Assembly: GCA_025354385.1 (NCBI GenBank)
Contig: JANXMZ010000008.1
Span: forward strand, 1-62,590
From: Bacteroidota bacterium
Lineage (GTDB): Bacteria; Bacteroidota; Bacteroidia; NS11-12g; UBA955
Length of the DNA: 62,590 bases
Reading direction: 5' to 3'
Below, piece by piece: positions 44,898 through 54,400 of the stretch. The translations under genes and the position numbers were made by a program. Numbering within the stretch: position 1 is the stretch's first letter; every line of letters begins with the position of its first letter. The notes beneath the pieces were generated by a model. The model was not told where the DNA came from and made no database searches. It saw only the letters and a program-made list of their open reading frames with translations.

Positions 44898-45515
44898 GTG
44901 AAAACGAGAGATTTAATATTAAAAACCAGTCTTGAGAACTTTAATAAAAATGGCATAAATTCTGTCTCTTTGCGCGATATTGCAAAAAATATGGGTATTA
45001 GTTATGGCAATTTAACCTATCACTTTGCAAATAAGGAGAATATTATTACTTGGCAATGTGTAAGATTAATCGAGGAGTTAGATGGTTTACATTCAACATT
45101 AAATTCTGATGAAGATGTTTTTGAAGTATTTAATAGAACTACTGCAGCAACCTACGATATTTTTTATAAATACTTATTTCTATTCCAGGATTATGTAGAG
45201 ATAAATCGTCATTTTCCAAGTATAGCAGCCATGTTAAAGCAAATAATTGGTTCAGGTAAGTCAGACCTTTTAAATATTTTAACAGAATTAAGAAATCAGG
45301 ATTTTCTCAGACAGGATATTGGGGAGATAGAACTAAATCATTTATTAGATATACAAGCAGATTTGAAGAATATGTTTTTCATTAATCTCTCAGACATAGA
45401 AAAATTTAAATCAGATAAGAAACATCTTAAAGCAGAATATGTGGAATACGTCAACAAATTAATTTTTCCATACTTAACAATTAAAGGTATAAAATTATTT
45501 TATAAATCTGTTTAA
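44898..45515 (+). CDS. TetR/AcrR-family transcriptional regulator
   Basis: This 205-residue regulator has the N-terminal TetR HTH: 'TSLENFNKNGINSVSLRDIAKNMG' then 'ISYGNLTYHFANKENII'. The C-terminal ligand/dimer domain has no recognisable ligand signature. The start is GTG 44898. A perfect 28-bp palindrome overlaps its promoter, so it should repress itself; no divergent target gene starts from the same spot, since the GT2 gene upstream reads toward it. Other targets are unknown. Confidence 0.93.
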   Translation: MKTRDLILKTSLENFNKNGINSVSLRDIAKNMGISYGNLTYHFANKENIITWQCVRLIEELDGLHSTLNSDEDVFEVFNRTTAATYDIFYKYLFLFQDYVEINRHFPSIAAMLKQIIGSGKSDLLNILTELRNQDFLRQDIGEIELNHLLDIQADLKNMFFINLSDIEKFKSDKKHLKAEYVEYVNKLIFPYLTIKGIKLFYKSV

Positions 45516-45525
45516 AATATGATTT

Positions 45526-46350
45526 TTAAATAGCAACTGGTGCTTTAATAGCAGGCCATGGGTCGTAATTTTCAAGAGTAAAATCCTCAAATTTAAAATC
45601 AAAAATAGAATTAATATTTTCAGATATTTTCATGTTTGGATATGGTTTAGGCTCACGTGATAATAACAAATTAACTTGGTCAAAATGATTTGAATAGATG
45701 TGGGCATCACCAAAAGTATGAATAAAGTCCCCATAATCGAGATCGCAAACTTTCGCTAACATCATGGTTAATAATGCATATGAGGCAATATTAAACGGTA
45801 CGCCTAAAAAAATATCAGCACTTCTTTGATAAAGTTGGCAACTTAATGTTGCTCTTGTTTCACCTTTTAATAAATCAGGAGGCGCCACATAAAATTGAAA
45901 TAAACAGTGACAGGGAGCAAGTGCCATATGAGGGATATCGGATGGGTTCCAAGCAGAGATAATAATTCTTCTGCTATCTGGATTTTTTTTAATTGTGTCT
46001 ACTGCATCAGAAATTTGATCGATTACTTTTCCATCTTTTGCCTCCCAACTTCTCCATTGTTTTCCATAAACAGGGCCTAAATTTCCATTAGAATCTGCCC
46101 ATTCATCCCAAATACTTACTCCATTTTCTTTTAAATATTGAATATTCGTATCACCTCTCAAAAACCAAAGTAATTCATGAATAATAGATCTTAAATGTAC
46201 TTTCTTTGTTGAAATTAAAGGAAAACCTTCTTTTAAATTAAATCGCATCTGATAACCAAAAACACTTTTCGTGCCAGTGCCGGTCCTATCGCTTTTGTAT
46301 ACACCATGTTCCAGAACATGTCTCAAAAAAGTTTCATACTGATTGTGCAT
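45526..46350 (-). CDS. thyA: Thymidylate synthase
   Basis: From ATG 46350 it has 274 residues, close to the usual ThyA length. It methylates dUMP to dTMP using methylene-THF. The active-site segment is [11 protein letters not shown] (catalytic Cys147). [18 protein letters not shown] and the dUMP-binding '[20 protein letters not shown]' are intact. A longer frame from 46461 adds a non-homologous N-terminus; the TAATTTTG box lies within it and ends 5 nt before ATG 46350, so I reject the longer form. Confidence 0.97.
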   Translation of the reverse strand: MHNQYETFLRHVLEHGVYKSDRTGTGTKSVFGYQMRFNLKEGFPLISTKKVHLRSIIHELLWFLRGDTNIQYLKENGVSIWDEWADSNGNLGPVYGKQWRSWEAKDGKVIDQISDAVDTIKKNPDSRRIIISAWNPSDIPHMALAPCHCLFQFYVAPPDLLKGETRATLSCQLYQRSADIFLGVPFNIASYALLTMMLAKVCDLDYGDFIHTFGDAHIYSNHFDQVNLLLSREPKPYPNMKISENINSIFDFKFEDFTLENYDPWPAIKAPVAI

Positions 46351-46355
46351 GAGTT

Positions 46356-46363
46356 CAAAATTA
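46356..46363 (-). promoter_or_regulatory. -7 box TAATTTTG, near-leaderless thyA
   Basis: Exact match on the minus strand ending 5 nt before ATG 46350. A second TAATTTTG lies about 11 nt further upstream. Confidence 0.65.
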
Positions 46364-46482
46364 AGCAAAATTATCAGACAGAAATGCACATTTTTTAACT
46401 TAAAGTGTAACAAATGCTGATTAATAAAATCCTCTTTCAGATGTAAAACAATATTTTGCACAATTATTGCGTTTCATTTAAT

Positions 46483-46605
46483 ATGAAAAAGCTAAGATTA
46501 GTTGCACTGATGGCCATACTTACAATTTTGGTATTAAGTTCATGTGGCGGACCAAAAAAATGTGGTGGAGGAAGAGGAACAAGGGTTGAAATGGGAACCA
46601 TGTAA
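46483..46605 (+). CDS. Small lipoprotein, 40 residues
   Basis: The frame encodes a lipoprotein signal with lipobox VLSSC (Cys21), then GGPKKCGGG and RGTRVEMGTM. It has a classical lipobox after a hydrophobic stretch (6-19) and a short Gly/Lys tail with a second Cys. It ends 7 bp before the phosphatase start. Its size kept it out of ordinary ORF lists. Small Cys-Gly lipoproteins of this kind occur in Bacteroidota, but the function is unknown. Confidence 0.7.
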   Translation: MKKLRLVALMAILTILVLSSCGGPKKCGGGRGTRVEMGTM

Positions 46606-46612
46606 ACAAAAC

Positions 46613-47086
46613 ATGTCTACAAAAATTAAAGTTCTTTTTGTTTGTCTCAGAAATATTTGCAGAAGTCCTGCAGCCGAAATTCTGTTTTTTAAAAATCTTA
46701 AGAAGTTAAAAAAAGAAACCTATTTTGAGCTAGATTCATGCGGTATAGGTGGTTGGCATGAAGGAGAAATGGCTGATATAAGAATAAGAAAAACGGCCTT
46801 GTTATGTGGTTTGGATATTAAGCACATAGCAAGAAAAATAAGATCTGAGGATTTTAAAAATTATGATTATTTATTGGCAATGGATTACCAGAATATTGTT
46901 GATTTAAAATCAATAAGAGGTTGTATAGAACGTAAAATTTTTCTACTATCTGATTTATCTATAGATTATAAATCGCAAATAATACCAGATCCTTATTTTG
47001 GTGATATGAAAGGATTCGAAAATGTATTTAATTTGCTGGATAAAGTAACAGAGCAAGTTGCAAATACAATCCTTCTTAAACATTAA
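46613..47086 (+). CDS. Low-molecular-weight protein-tyrosine-phosphatase
   Basis: From ATG 46613 it has 157 residues. The P-loop VCLRNICRS (Cys11 and Arg17) and the general-acid Asp126 in IPDPYFGD are intact. Most relatives have CLGNICRS; here the third position is Arg instead of Gly. A longer frame from 46544 would run through the small lipoprotein gene, so I reject it. It lies between the lipoprotein and the GT39-like gene, which it overlaps by 29 bp. Such phosphatases often control polysaccharide export; here this is inference. Confidence 0.92.
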   Translation: MSTKIKVLFVCLRNICRSPAAEILFFKNLKKLKKETYFELDSCGIGGWHEGEMADIRIRKTALLCGLDIKHIARKIRSEDFKNYDYLLAMDYQNIVDLKSIRGCIERKIFLLSDLSIDYKSQIIPDPYFGDMKGFENVFNLLDKVTEQVANTILLKH

Positions 47087-48530
47087 GCAAAATACAAAAG
47101 CTAATTTCTATTTTGGTCTCGGAGCCGTTAATTTTTTAGCGCTCGGTTTTCTATTTGGTTTTTTAAAACCAGGTGACATTGATACAGATGGAGGCATATT
47201 TGCTGCAGTGGCCTTAAAGGATATTAGCGGAGGAACGCTATACTTGAATGCTTGGGAGAATAAACCCCCAGGAATTATTTATCTAATAGAAATTTTAATA
47301 AAAATAATACCAAATAGAATTTATGCAATGTATGCAATGCCGATTATTGGTATTTTGGGTATAGTTAATGGTTTATATTTAATTGTTAATGGTATGACCA
47401 AGTCGTTTATTACCAGTATACTTGTTCTTGCTTTATTTATATTGTTCACAATTAATAACAGAACTATTGGTGATGCTTTGTATACGGAGTTATATGGATG
47501 TATTTTTATTATATGGAGTCTTTGCTTTTATCATATTTTCAATGAAAACAAAAACATAAAGACGGCTTATTTATCTGCCTTTTTGTTAGGATTTTCATTT
47601 TGGTTTAAGGAACCTTTTATAATATTATCGGCTCCAATTTTACTCCAATTATTTTTTAAAATGAAAGCATTTAAAAATATTATTTTAACGATTTTTTTCT
47701 TTTCTGTACCATCAATTCTTTTTATTATCTTACTCTTTTTTAATGGTTCATTGAACGGATTTATTGAAATGATAATCTACAATTTTTCTTTTTCCGGCGC
47801 GAAAGGATCTGTGACAAGGATGGAACAATTAAATACCATTTGGTACAATATTGTGGAGCCACTTTTGTTGCCGTTTTTAATTTTTTTAATGCTTGGATAC
47901 AAGGGGTTTAAAGATAAAAAAATGCGTGAAGATGTAGTATTTAATTTTCTCTTATTCCTTTCAGGAATGGCGTTTATTTTCATTTCACCCCATAGTTTTA
48001 ATCATTATTATATTCCATTAATTATTATATTTTTCTATTGTTTATCTACTTTTCTAAAAATGGGAAAGCTTTTGTACCCTGGAGCAATAATTATTTTCAA
48101 TATCGTTTTAGTATATTCAATATACAAACAAGAGCAAAGACATGATTTTGATTTTAAATTAAAAATTGACAGTTATAAGGAAGACAATATTGTTAAAATA
48201 TTAAAAAGCAAAAAAGGTAAAACCTTATTCGTCGATCTAGTGGATGCCAGTGGTTATTATATTAAAGGTGATATATTGTACCCGACATTTTTACCAGTGC
48301 CTATTGCAGCTCATTTTTCTGATAGTAAATCAGGGATTGTTAACCGTGTTAGAATATACAAAGAACTGAGTCAGAACAAACCTGATTATTTGATAACGGA
48401 ACAAACGTCTTCTTATATGTATTGGCAAATACCAGATCAATCTTTGTATTACAGTAACTATATAAAAGTAGACAGTTTAATAGCCAGTTATGGAAAAAAT
48501 GTAATTCTTTGGAAGCTTAAGCAACACTAG
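47058..48530 (+). CDS. GT39-like integral membrane glycosyltransferase
   Basis: This 490-residue protein has about ten transmembrane helices. The first loop carries DIDTDGGIFAAVALKDI and 'LYLNAWENKPPGIIYL', the region with the catalytic acid and 'KPPG' of GT39/PMT enzymes. The start is TTG 47058; no ATG is near. It overlaps the phosphatase gene by 29 bp, so translation is probably coupled. The soluble C-terminus (about 400-490) is small. Donor and acceptor are unknown; the other GT39-like gene is at 13683. Confidence 0.78.
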   Translation: MQIQSFLNIKQNTKANFYFGLGAVNFLALGFLFGFLKPGDIDTDGGIFAAVALKDISGGTLYLNAWENKPPGIIYLIEILIKIIPNRIYAMYAMPIIGILGIVNGLYLIVNGMTKSFITSILVLALFILFTINNRTIGDALYTELYGCIFIIWSLCFYHIFNENKNIKTAYLSAFLLGFSFWFKEPFIILSAPILLQLFFKMKAFKNIILTIFFFSVPSILFIILLFFNGSLNGFIEMIIYNFSFSGAKGSVTRMEQLNTIWYNIVEPLLLPFLIFLMLGYKGFKDKKMREDVVFNFLLFLSGMAFIFISPHSFNHYYIPLIIIFFYCLSTFLKMGKLLYPGAIIIFNIVLVYSIYKQEQRHDFDFKLKIDSYKEDNIVKILKSKKGKTLFVDLVDASGYYIKGDILYPTFLPVPIAAHFSDSKSGIVNRVRIYKELSQNKPDYLITEQTSSYMYWQIPDQSLYYSNYIKVDSLIASYGKNVILWKLKQH

Positions 48531-48531
48531 T

Positions 48532-48539
48532 TACCTTTG
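48532..48539 (+). promoter_or_regulatory. -7 box TACCTTTG, near-leaderless kynU
   Basis: Exact match ending 4 nt before ATG 48544, with TTTG 20 nt upstream of the box. Confidence 0.7.
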
Positions 48540-48543
48540 CCAA

Positions 48544-49809
48544 ATGCATTTTGAAAATTCTTTGTCTTTTGCGCAATCTTGCGATAATAAAGATAATTTG
48601 ATAAAATTTAGAGAGTTATTTTACATACCTCAGCACAATGGTAAATCAAGTATTTATTTCACTGGAAACTCTTTAGGTCTTCAACCAAAGGCAGCATCTG
48701 AAGCGTTGAATCAAGAATTAGAAGACTGGAAAAATTTAGGTGTTGAAGGACATTTTCAAGGTAAAAACCCTTGGTTTAGTTACCATCACTTTCTTACAGA
48801 AAATTCCGCAAAAATAGTTGGTGCCAAATCTCATGAAGTTGTCGTAATGAACCAACTGACTACAAATTTACATCTTCTTTTTATTAGTTTTTACAGACCT
48901 ACCGCTCTTAAATATAAAATAATTATGGAAACGGGGGCTTTTCCAAGTGATATGTATGTTGTAGAATCGCAAGTTAAATTGCACGGATTTGATCCTAAGG
49001 AGGCAATTATTGAGATAAAGCCCAGAGAAAATGAATATCATTTGAGACAAGAGGACATTGATATTATTTTGGAATTACATAGGGACTCTGTAGCACTGGT
49101 TTTTTTTAGCGGGGTTCAATATTATACTGGTCAAGTGTTTGATATTAAGAAAATAACTGAGAAGGCACATTCAATTGGCGCATTGGCCGGTTTTGATTTG
49201 GCACATGCTGCAGGAAATATTGAATTAAAGTTAAATGAATGGCATGTAGATTTTGCAGCATGGTGTAGTTATAAATATTTAAACTCTGGTCCTGGCAGTG
49301 TAGGTGGTGTTTACATTAATGAAAAATTCGCAAATGATAATACTTTACCGCGTCTTGCTGGATGGTGGGGGCATAATGAAAAGGAAAGATTTAAAATGTT
49401 AAAGGGGTTTCAACCAGAATTTGGCGCTGCTGGCTGGCAATTAAGCAACGCACCAGTTTTTAGCATGGCCATTCATAAAGTTTCGCTTGAAATTTTTGCA
49501 ACAGCAGGCATCAATAATCTAGTAAGAAAAGCAAAGGAATTGAATGCATATCTGGAATTTATTATAAAAGATTCTATTCAATCTAATCCAAAATTATCAT
49601 TGAATATTATAACACCATCCGCGCCTGAAAGAGGTTGTCAAATAAGTTTATTAACGGATGACAATGGTAAAAAATTGTTTGATCACCTAACACTCAATGG
49701 TGTTATTGCCGATTGGAGAAATCCAAATGTAATTAGAATAGCACCTGTTCCACTATACAATACTTTTGAGGATATATATGAATTCGGTACTATTTTAAAA
49801 TTATTCTAA
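48544..49809 (+). CDS. kynU: Kynureninase
   Basis: This 421-residue PLP enzyme splits kynurenine or 3-hydroxykynurenine to anthranilate or 3-hydroxyanthranilate plus alanine. The PLP Lys is Lys244 in CSYKYLNSGPGS, preceded by FDLAHAAGN (Asp218) and followed by 'WWGHNEKERFKM'. It supplies HAAO (13153). It begins an apparent three-gene operon with prmA (2-bp gap) and comF (abutting). Confidence 0.97.
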   Translation: MHFENSLSFAQSCDNKDNLIKFRELFYIPQHNGKSSIYFTGNSLGLQPKAASEALNQELEDWKNLGVEGHFQGKNPWFSYHHFLTENSAKIVGAKSHEVVVMNQLTTNLHLLFISFYRPTALKYKIIMETGAFPSDMYVVESQVKLHGFDPKEAIIEIKPRENEYHLRQEDIDIILELHRDSVALVFFSGVQYYTGQVFDIKKITEKAHSIGALAGFDLAHAAGNIELKLNEWHVDFAAWCSYKYLNSGPGSVGGVYINEKFANDNTLPRLAGWWGHNEKERFKMLKGFQPEFGAAGWQLSNAPVFSMAIHKVSLEIFATAGINNLVRKAKELNAYLEFIIKDSIQSNPKLSLNIITPSAPERGCQISLLTDDNGKKLFDHLTLNGVIADWRNPNVIRIAPVPLYNTFEDIYEFGTILKLF

Positions 49810-49811
49810 AC

Positions 49812-50672
49812 ATGCAATTAATAAATTATTATGAATTAAGTCTAATAGCATGTGAGCCTATAGATGAAAATGTGGAAATTATCTCTGCCTATCTAGGAGA
49901 GTTTGGATTTGAAGGTTCTGCAGAAGATGAATCAATTAAAGCCTACAGGGCAGAAAATGAAATAACAGTTGCAGATATAGAAATTCTAGTAAATGAATTA
50001 ATTGCTAAAAACCTTTGTTATGATGACTATAAGATTGAAATTATAAAACCCAAAAATTGGAATGAAGAATGGGAAAAAAATTATTTTCAACCAATTTTGA
50101 TTGGTGATCAATGTCTTATTAAAAGCAGCTTTCACAAAACGGATTTAAAAGCTAAATATGAAATAATTATTGATCCAAAAATGAGTTTTGGCACAGGGCA
50201 CCATGAAACAACAAGTATGATGGTTGAATACCTACTTTCTTTGGATTTAAAAGATAAATCTGTAATTGATATGGGCACTGGAACAGGCATTTTAGGTATT
50301 CTTTGCTCGATGCTAGGAGCCAAAAACATAATTGGAATTGATAATGATAGTTGGTGTTATGAAAATGCTCAAGAAAATTTAGTTTTAAATAATATTAATA
50401 ACTTTGAAATGAGATTGGGAGATGCAGGATTATTAAAATCTTATCCATTTCAATTCGATGTATTTATCGCAAATATCAATCGTCATATTCTTTTAGCTGA
50501 TATAAAATACTATGTAAAATGTCTAAAACCAGAAGGAATATTGTTGCTAAGTGGGTTTTATTTGGAGGATTTAGAGGAAATTAAAATTGAATGTCAAAAA
50601 TATAATTTGATTTTTGAAACTAAAAAAACAAAGAAAAATTGGATTGGGGCAATGTTTAGAAAATTACCATAA
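49812..50672 (+). CDS. prmA: Ribosomal protein L11 methyltransferase
   Basis: This 286-residue SAM methyltransferase trimethylates L11. The N-terminal L11-recognition domain is about 1-75. The Rossmann fold starts at VIDMGTGTGILGILCS (SAM loop). KMSFGTGHHETTSMM and DVFIANINRHIL are the PrmA blocks, the latter replacing the usual 'NILA'. It lies 2 bp after kynU. Confidence 0.95.
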   Translation: MQLINYYELSLIACEPIDENVEIISAYLGEFGFEGSAEDESIKAYRAENEITVADIEILVNELIAKNLCYDDYKIEIIKPKNWNEEWEKNYFQPILIGDQCLIKSSFHKTDLKAKYEIIIDPKMSFGTGHHETTSMMVEYLLSLDLKDKSVIDMGTGTGILGILCSMLGAKNIIGIDNDSWCYENAQENLVLNNINNFEMRLGDAGLLKSYPFQFDVFIANINRHILLADIKYYVKCLKPEGILLLSGFYLEDLEEIKIECQKYNLIFETKKTKKNWIGAMFRKLP

Positions 50673-51365
50673 ATGAATGAAATTCTAAGCAATTTTATTG
50701 AATTATTTTACCCGAGAATTTGCTCTGGTTGCGGAATTCCATTATTAAAAGGTGAACAGGTTATTTGCCTGGGATGTCATATTAAATTGCCCAGAACAGA
50801 ATTTGGATTTCAAAAAGAAAATGCAATTGAACAATTATTTTGGGGTCGATTAAAGGTGAGTCATGCTACTTCATTCTTATATTATCGAAAATCAGGATTG
50901 GCACAAAAGTTAATTCATGAGTTAAAGTACAAAAACAGACCTGAGGTTGGCTATCATCTTGGATATTTATTTGGGCAAGAAAACAAGGAAAGTTTTTTAA
51001 TGACTTTACCGGATATTTTAACTACCGTTCCACTTCATCCAGATAAACTGAAAGCGCGGGGATATAATCAAAGTGATGAAATTGCCAAGGGTTTTTCTGA
51101 AGCTACAGGTATAAGATTTATTCCTTCAGTTATTTCTAGAAAGGAGTTTACTGAAACCCAAACCAAGAAAAAAAGGTATAACCGTTGGGAGAATATGTCA
51201 GATAAATTTGAGTTAAATAATGACATTATTATTTCTGGCAAACATATTTTCTTGTTAGATGATGTAATAACTACCGGGGCTACAATGGAAGCATGCGGCA
51301 AAGTATTATTGAGTTCAGATAATACAAAATTAAGTATTTTAAGTACTTGTTTTGCAATTAATTAA
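50673..51365 (+). CDS. ComF-family phosphoribosyltransferase-like protein
   Basis: This 230-residue protein opens with a four-Cys zinc site (CSGCGIPL and CLGCHIKLP). Its PRPP-binding loop reads LLDDVITTGATMEACGK near the C-terminus. 'TTVPLHPDKLKARGYNQSDEIAKGF' is the ComF block. The family is needed for DNA uptake in some bacteria, though many members have unknown roles. It abuts prmA and is the last gene of the kynU-prmA-comF unit. Confidence 0.92.
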   Translation: MNEILSNFIELFYPRICSGCGIPLLKGEQVICLGCHIKLPRTEFGFQKENAIEQLFWGRLKVSHATSFLYYRKSGLAQKLIHELKYKNRPEVGYHLGYLFGQENKESFLMTLPDILTTVPLHPDKLKARGYNQSDEIAKGFSEATGIRFIPSVISRKEFTETQTKKKRYNRWENMSDKFELNNDIIISGKHIFLLDDVITTGATMEACGKVLLSSDNTKLSILSTCFAIN

Positions 51366-51405
51366 AAAACTATAAAAAGTGTAATTTTTATAAGATAAAA
51401 TTGTA

Positions 51406-51413
51406 TAAATTTG
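51406..51413 (+). promoter_or_regulatory. -7 box TAAATTTG of the large T9SS cargo gene
   Basis: Exact match, 29 nt before ATG 51443. Confidence 0.5.
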
Positions 51414-51442
51414 TATTTTACAATAATTATCAGATTTCAATA

Positions 51443-54400
51443 ATGAAAAAATCAATCTTCCTGTTTATTTCTTTTCTGGCTTTTGCTTGCATATTAAGAG
51501 CTCAAAAGCCGATTTCAAGCTCTTCCTTTAGTGGTCTCAAGGTTCCAGCTTATTGCGCTTCTGGAGATACCAATAGAACACCAATAGTATTTCAAGCAAA
51601 ATTATCAGGATTCACAGCCAGTGCTAAATACAAGTATTATGTTTCCTATATTGCAATAAAGGATACAAGTAATTCTGCAATTACAGGCGTAGGAAATGAC
51701 TTACTTTTTAAAGCTAATGGAAATATTGCCTATATTAAATCTCCAGATTTCACCTCCGGCAATCACGATACGCTTACAGTATCTGCAGGTGGCGTATTTA
51801 CTGGTTGGTTTGGATCACTAAATACTAATGATGCAAGATTTACACCTGGTAAATATGTTTATCCAATGATTGTTATGCAAGAAGTTAAATCAGGATCTCC
51901 CCCAATTCAGAAATTTTATTTAAAAGATTCAATAAAAGTTTTGGGATATGCTGCAATTGCTGGTGGAAATAATGGCTCCGCTATTTATGGCAATTCTTTT
52001 GCAACGGATAAAAATATTGTAATCTTATATGATGACACCACTGGGACAACAAACAGGCCAGTTGCAATATCGTTATTAGAAAATGATGGTAATTCAATCA
52101 CTGATATGTCATATTTCTACAGAGCTAAAGTGAGTGGTAACAGCGGTGCATGGGGAAATATAATACCAAATGCTTTTCCCAATGGCGTAAAAAGAATTGA
52201 AGCCAGAAGCGCTTCAACAGGCAATGTTTCTTATTATCATAAAGAACAAGATGCTACTTGGGGAGGTGATAGTACCATAAATCAAAGATTTGGGCATCGA
52301 CCAATTTATATAAAGTCTGATTATGCTCCATTAATTGCCCCCGAAATTCAATTTTCAAGAATACTTACCAACGTAAATGAAGCCTCCACAGTCGTAAAAG
52401 TTGTTGTGAGCAGAAAGTATGGTAATGCTGATACCTCAAGAGCTTCAATTTCACTATTAAGTTCAAGTGCTATTCGTGGGTTAGACTTCAACATCGATAC
52501 AACCAAAAAATTAAAGTTTAAGCCTTATGGAATTATAACTGATACTGTTTATGTGTCGATATTGAGTGATAATGTGGTAGAATCAACTGAATCCATTAAT
52601 ATTAAACTTGTTAAACCAGTTAATGGTAATATTGGTTCTAATAATACACATACCGTTCAAATTTATGATCCTTCCAAACCTATTAACAATATTTTCTTTA
52701 GTGGAATAAAAATCCCAACTGTTTGCGCATCTGGTGATACAACCCGAACACCTTTCTTTTTTCAAGCTAAAATAAATGGATTTATGCCACTCTCAAAGTA
52801 TAAATACTACATCACTTATATTTCAATTTCGGATACTAGCAGTAATTCATATTTCGGAGCAGGTAGTGATTTATTAATGAAGGCCAATGGAAATGTTGCA
52901 TACATCAGTACACCTTCTTTCGCCCCGGGAAACCATGATACACTGACTATTGATATTGGTGGAGAATATATAGGTTGGTTTGGCGCATTGACTACAAATG
53001 ATAGCAGATTTACAGCAGGTAAATATGTCTACCCGATGCTTGTAATGCAAGAGTTAGATTCAGTTTTAAAGCCTACTCTTAAGTATTATTTAACAGATTC
53101 CATTAAAGTTCTAACCTATAATAAGACTGCAGGAAGCAATAATGGCACTGCTATCTATGGTAATTCATTTGCAACTAATAAAAATATTGTTGCCTTATAT
53201 GATGATGTAATTGGCAGCACTAGAAGACCCATTTCAATTACATATCTTGAAAATGATGGAAATACAATTGCAAAAATGCCTAATTTTTATTCAACCAAGG
53301 TAAATGCTGTTTCAAGTGCTTGGGGAACAATCATCCCGAATACATTAACCAACGGTATAAAAAGAATTGAAGTTAAGGACCCTAAGGCAACTTTTGGCTT
53401 TGTATATGCAAATATCGAAAATGATGCTACGTGGGGTTCTGATAGTACTGTAAATCCGCATGGAGGGTCAAAACCAATCTATATTAAATCAGACTACGCA
53501 CCACTTGTTCAGCCTGATATACAATTTACTACCAATGTTACTAATGTTACAGAAGCTAATACAACCATAAGACTATCTGTTAAAAGAAGATTTGGTAATA
53601 AGGATACAACTAAAGTTTCATTTTATGTGGTATCTGGTAATGCAACTCCAGGCTCAGATTATACTATAAATACATCTAAAACATTAGTATTCAAACCTTA
53701 TGGAGATTTAACAGATACTTCTACAATAACATTGAATATATTAGATGATAATGTTAGTGAACTAGCTGAAAATGTCGCTATTAAATTATTAACACCTATC
53801 AACGGCAGTATTGGAGCACAATCTACGAACACTGTTAATATAATTGACAATGATATTCCAACCATTTTCTTTGATAAACCAGGGATTACAATTAGCGAGG
53901 CGGCTGGCAGTGTTAAATTCAAGGTAAAAATGAACACAGGAGCTTCAAATGCAACTAATGTAACATTACATGTGAAATATAAGAGTGATAGCACACTAGT
54001 TCCTCAAGAGTTTAAATTAGGAAGTAATAATAAGGATACCATTTTTACATTTTCTGGAGGTAAATTAAAGGATAGTATCGATTTGAAGTTAAATGTTATA
54101 AATGATAATTTAGCGGAAGATAGAAACGACACCATAATTTTTGTTCTAAGAAATCCGACTTCACCAGCCACAATTGCAAAAGATTCTCTTTATACACTTG
54201 TAATAACTGACGATGATGCGCCACCTGTTTATTCATTTTCGAAAAAAGCAATATCTGTAAAAGAGAATGGTGGAAGTGTAAAATTGAGAATAAATCTATC
54301 TGGCAGAAATAAAAATCAAAGTGATATCGCCCTTAAATTCATTGCTGCATCATCATCCGCAACAGAAAGTAAAGATTTAACCTTTAATCCAACAACTCAA

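Noticed and set aside
46298..46320. Inverted repeat CATGTTCCAGAACATG in thyA
   Set aside because: It lies in coding sequence of a conserved enzyme and has no second copy; likely chance.
46351..46461. Longer thyA start giving 37 extra residues
   Set aside because: The extension is not homologous to ThyA and contains the TAATTTTG promoter box just before ATG 46350.
46544..46612. Longer phosphatase start
   Set aside because: The additional 23 residues come from the small lipoprotein gene read in another frame; MSTKIKVLFVC is the natural start.
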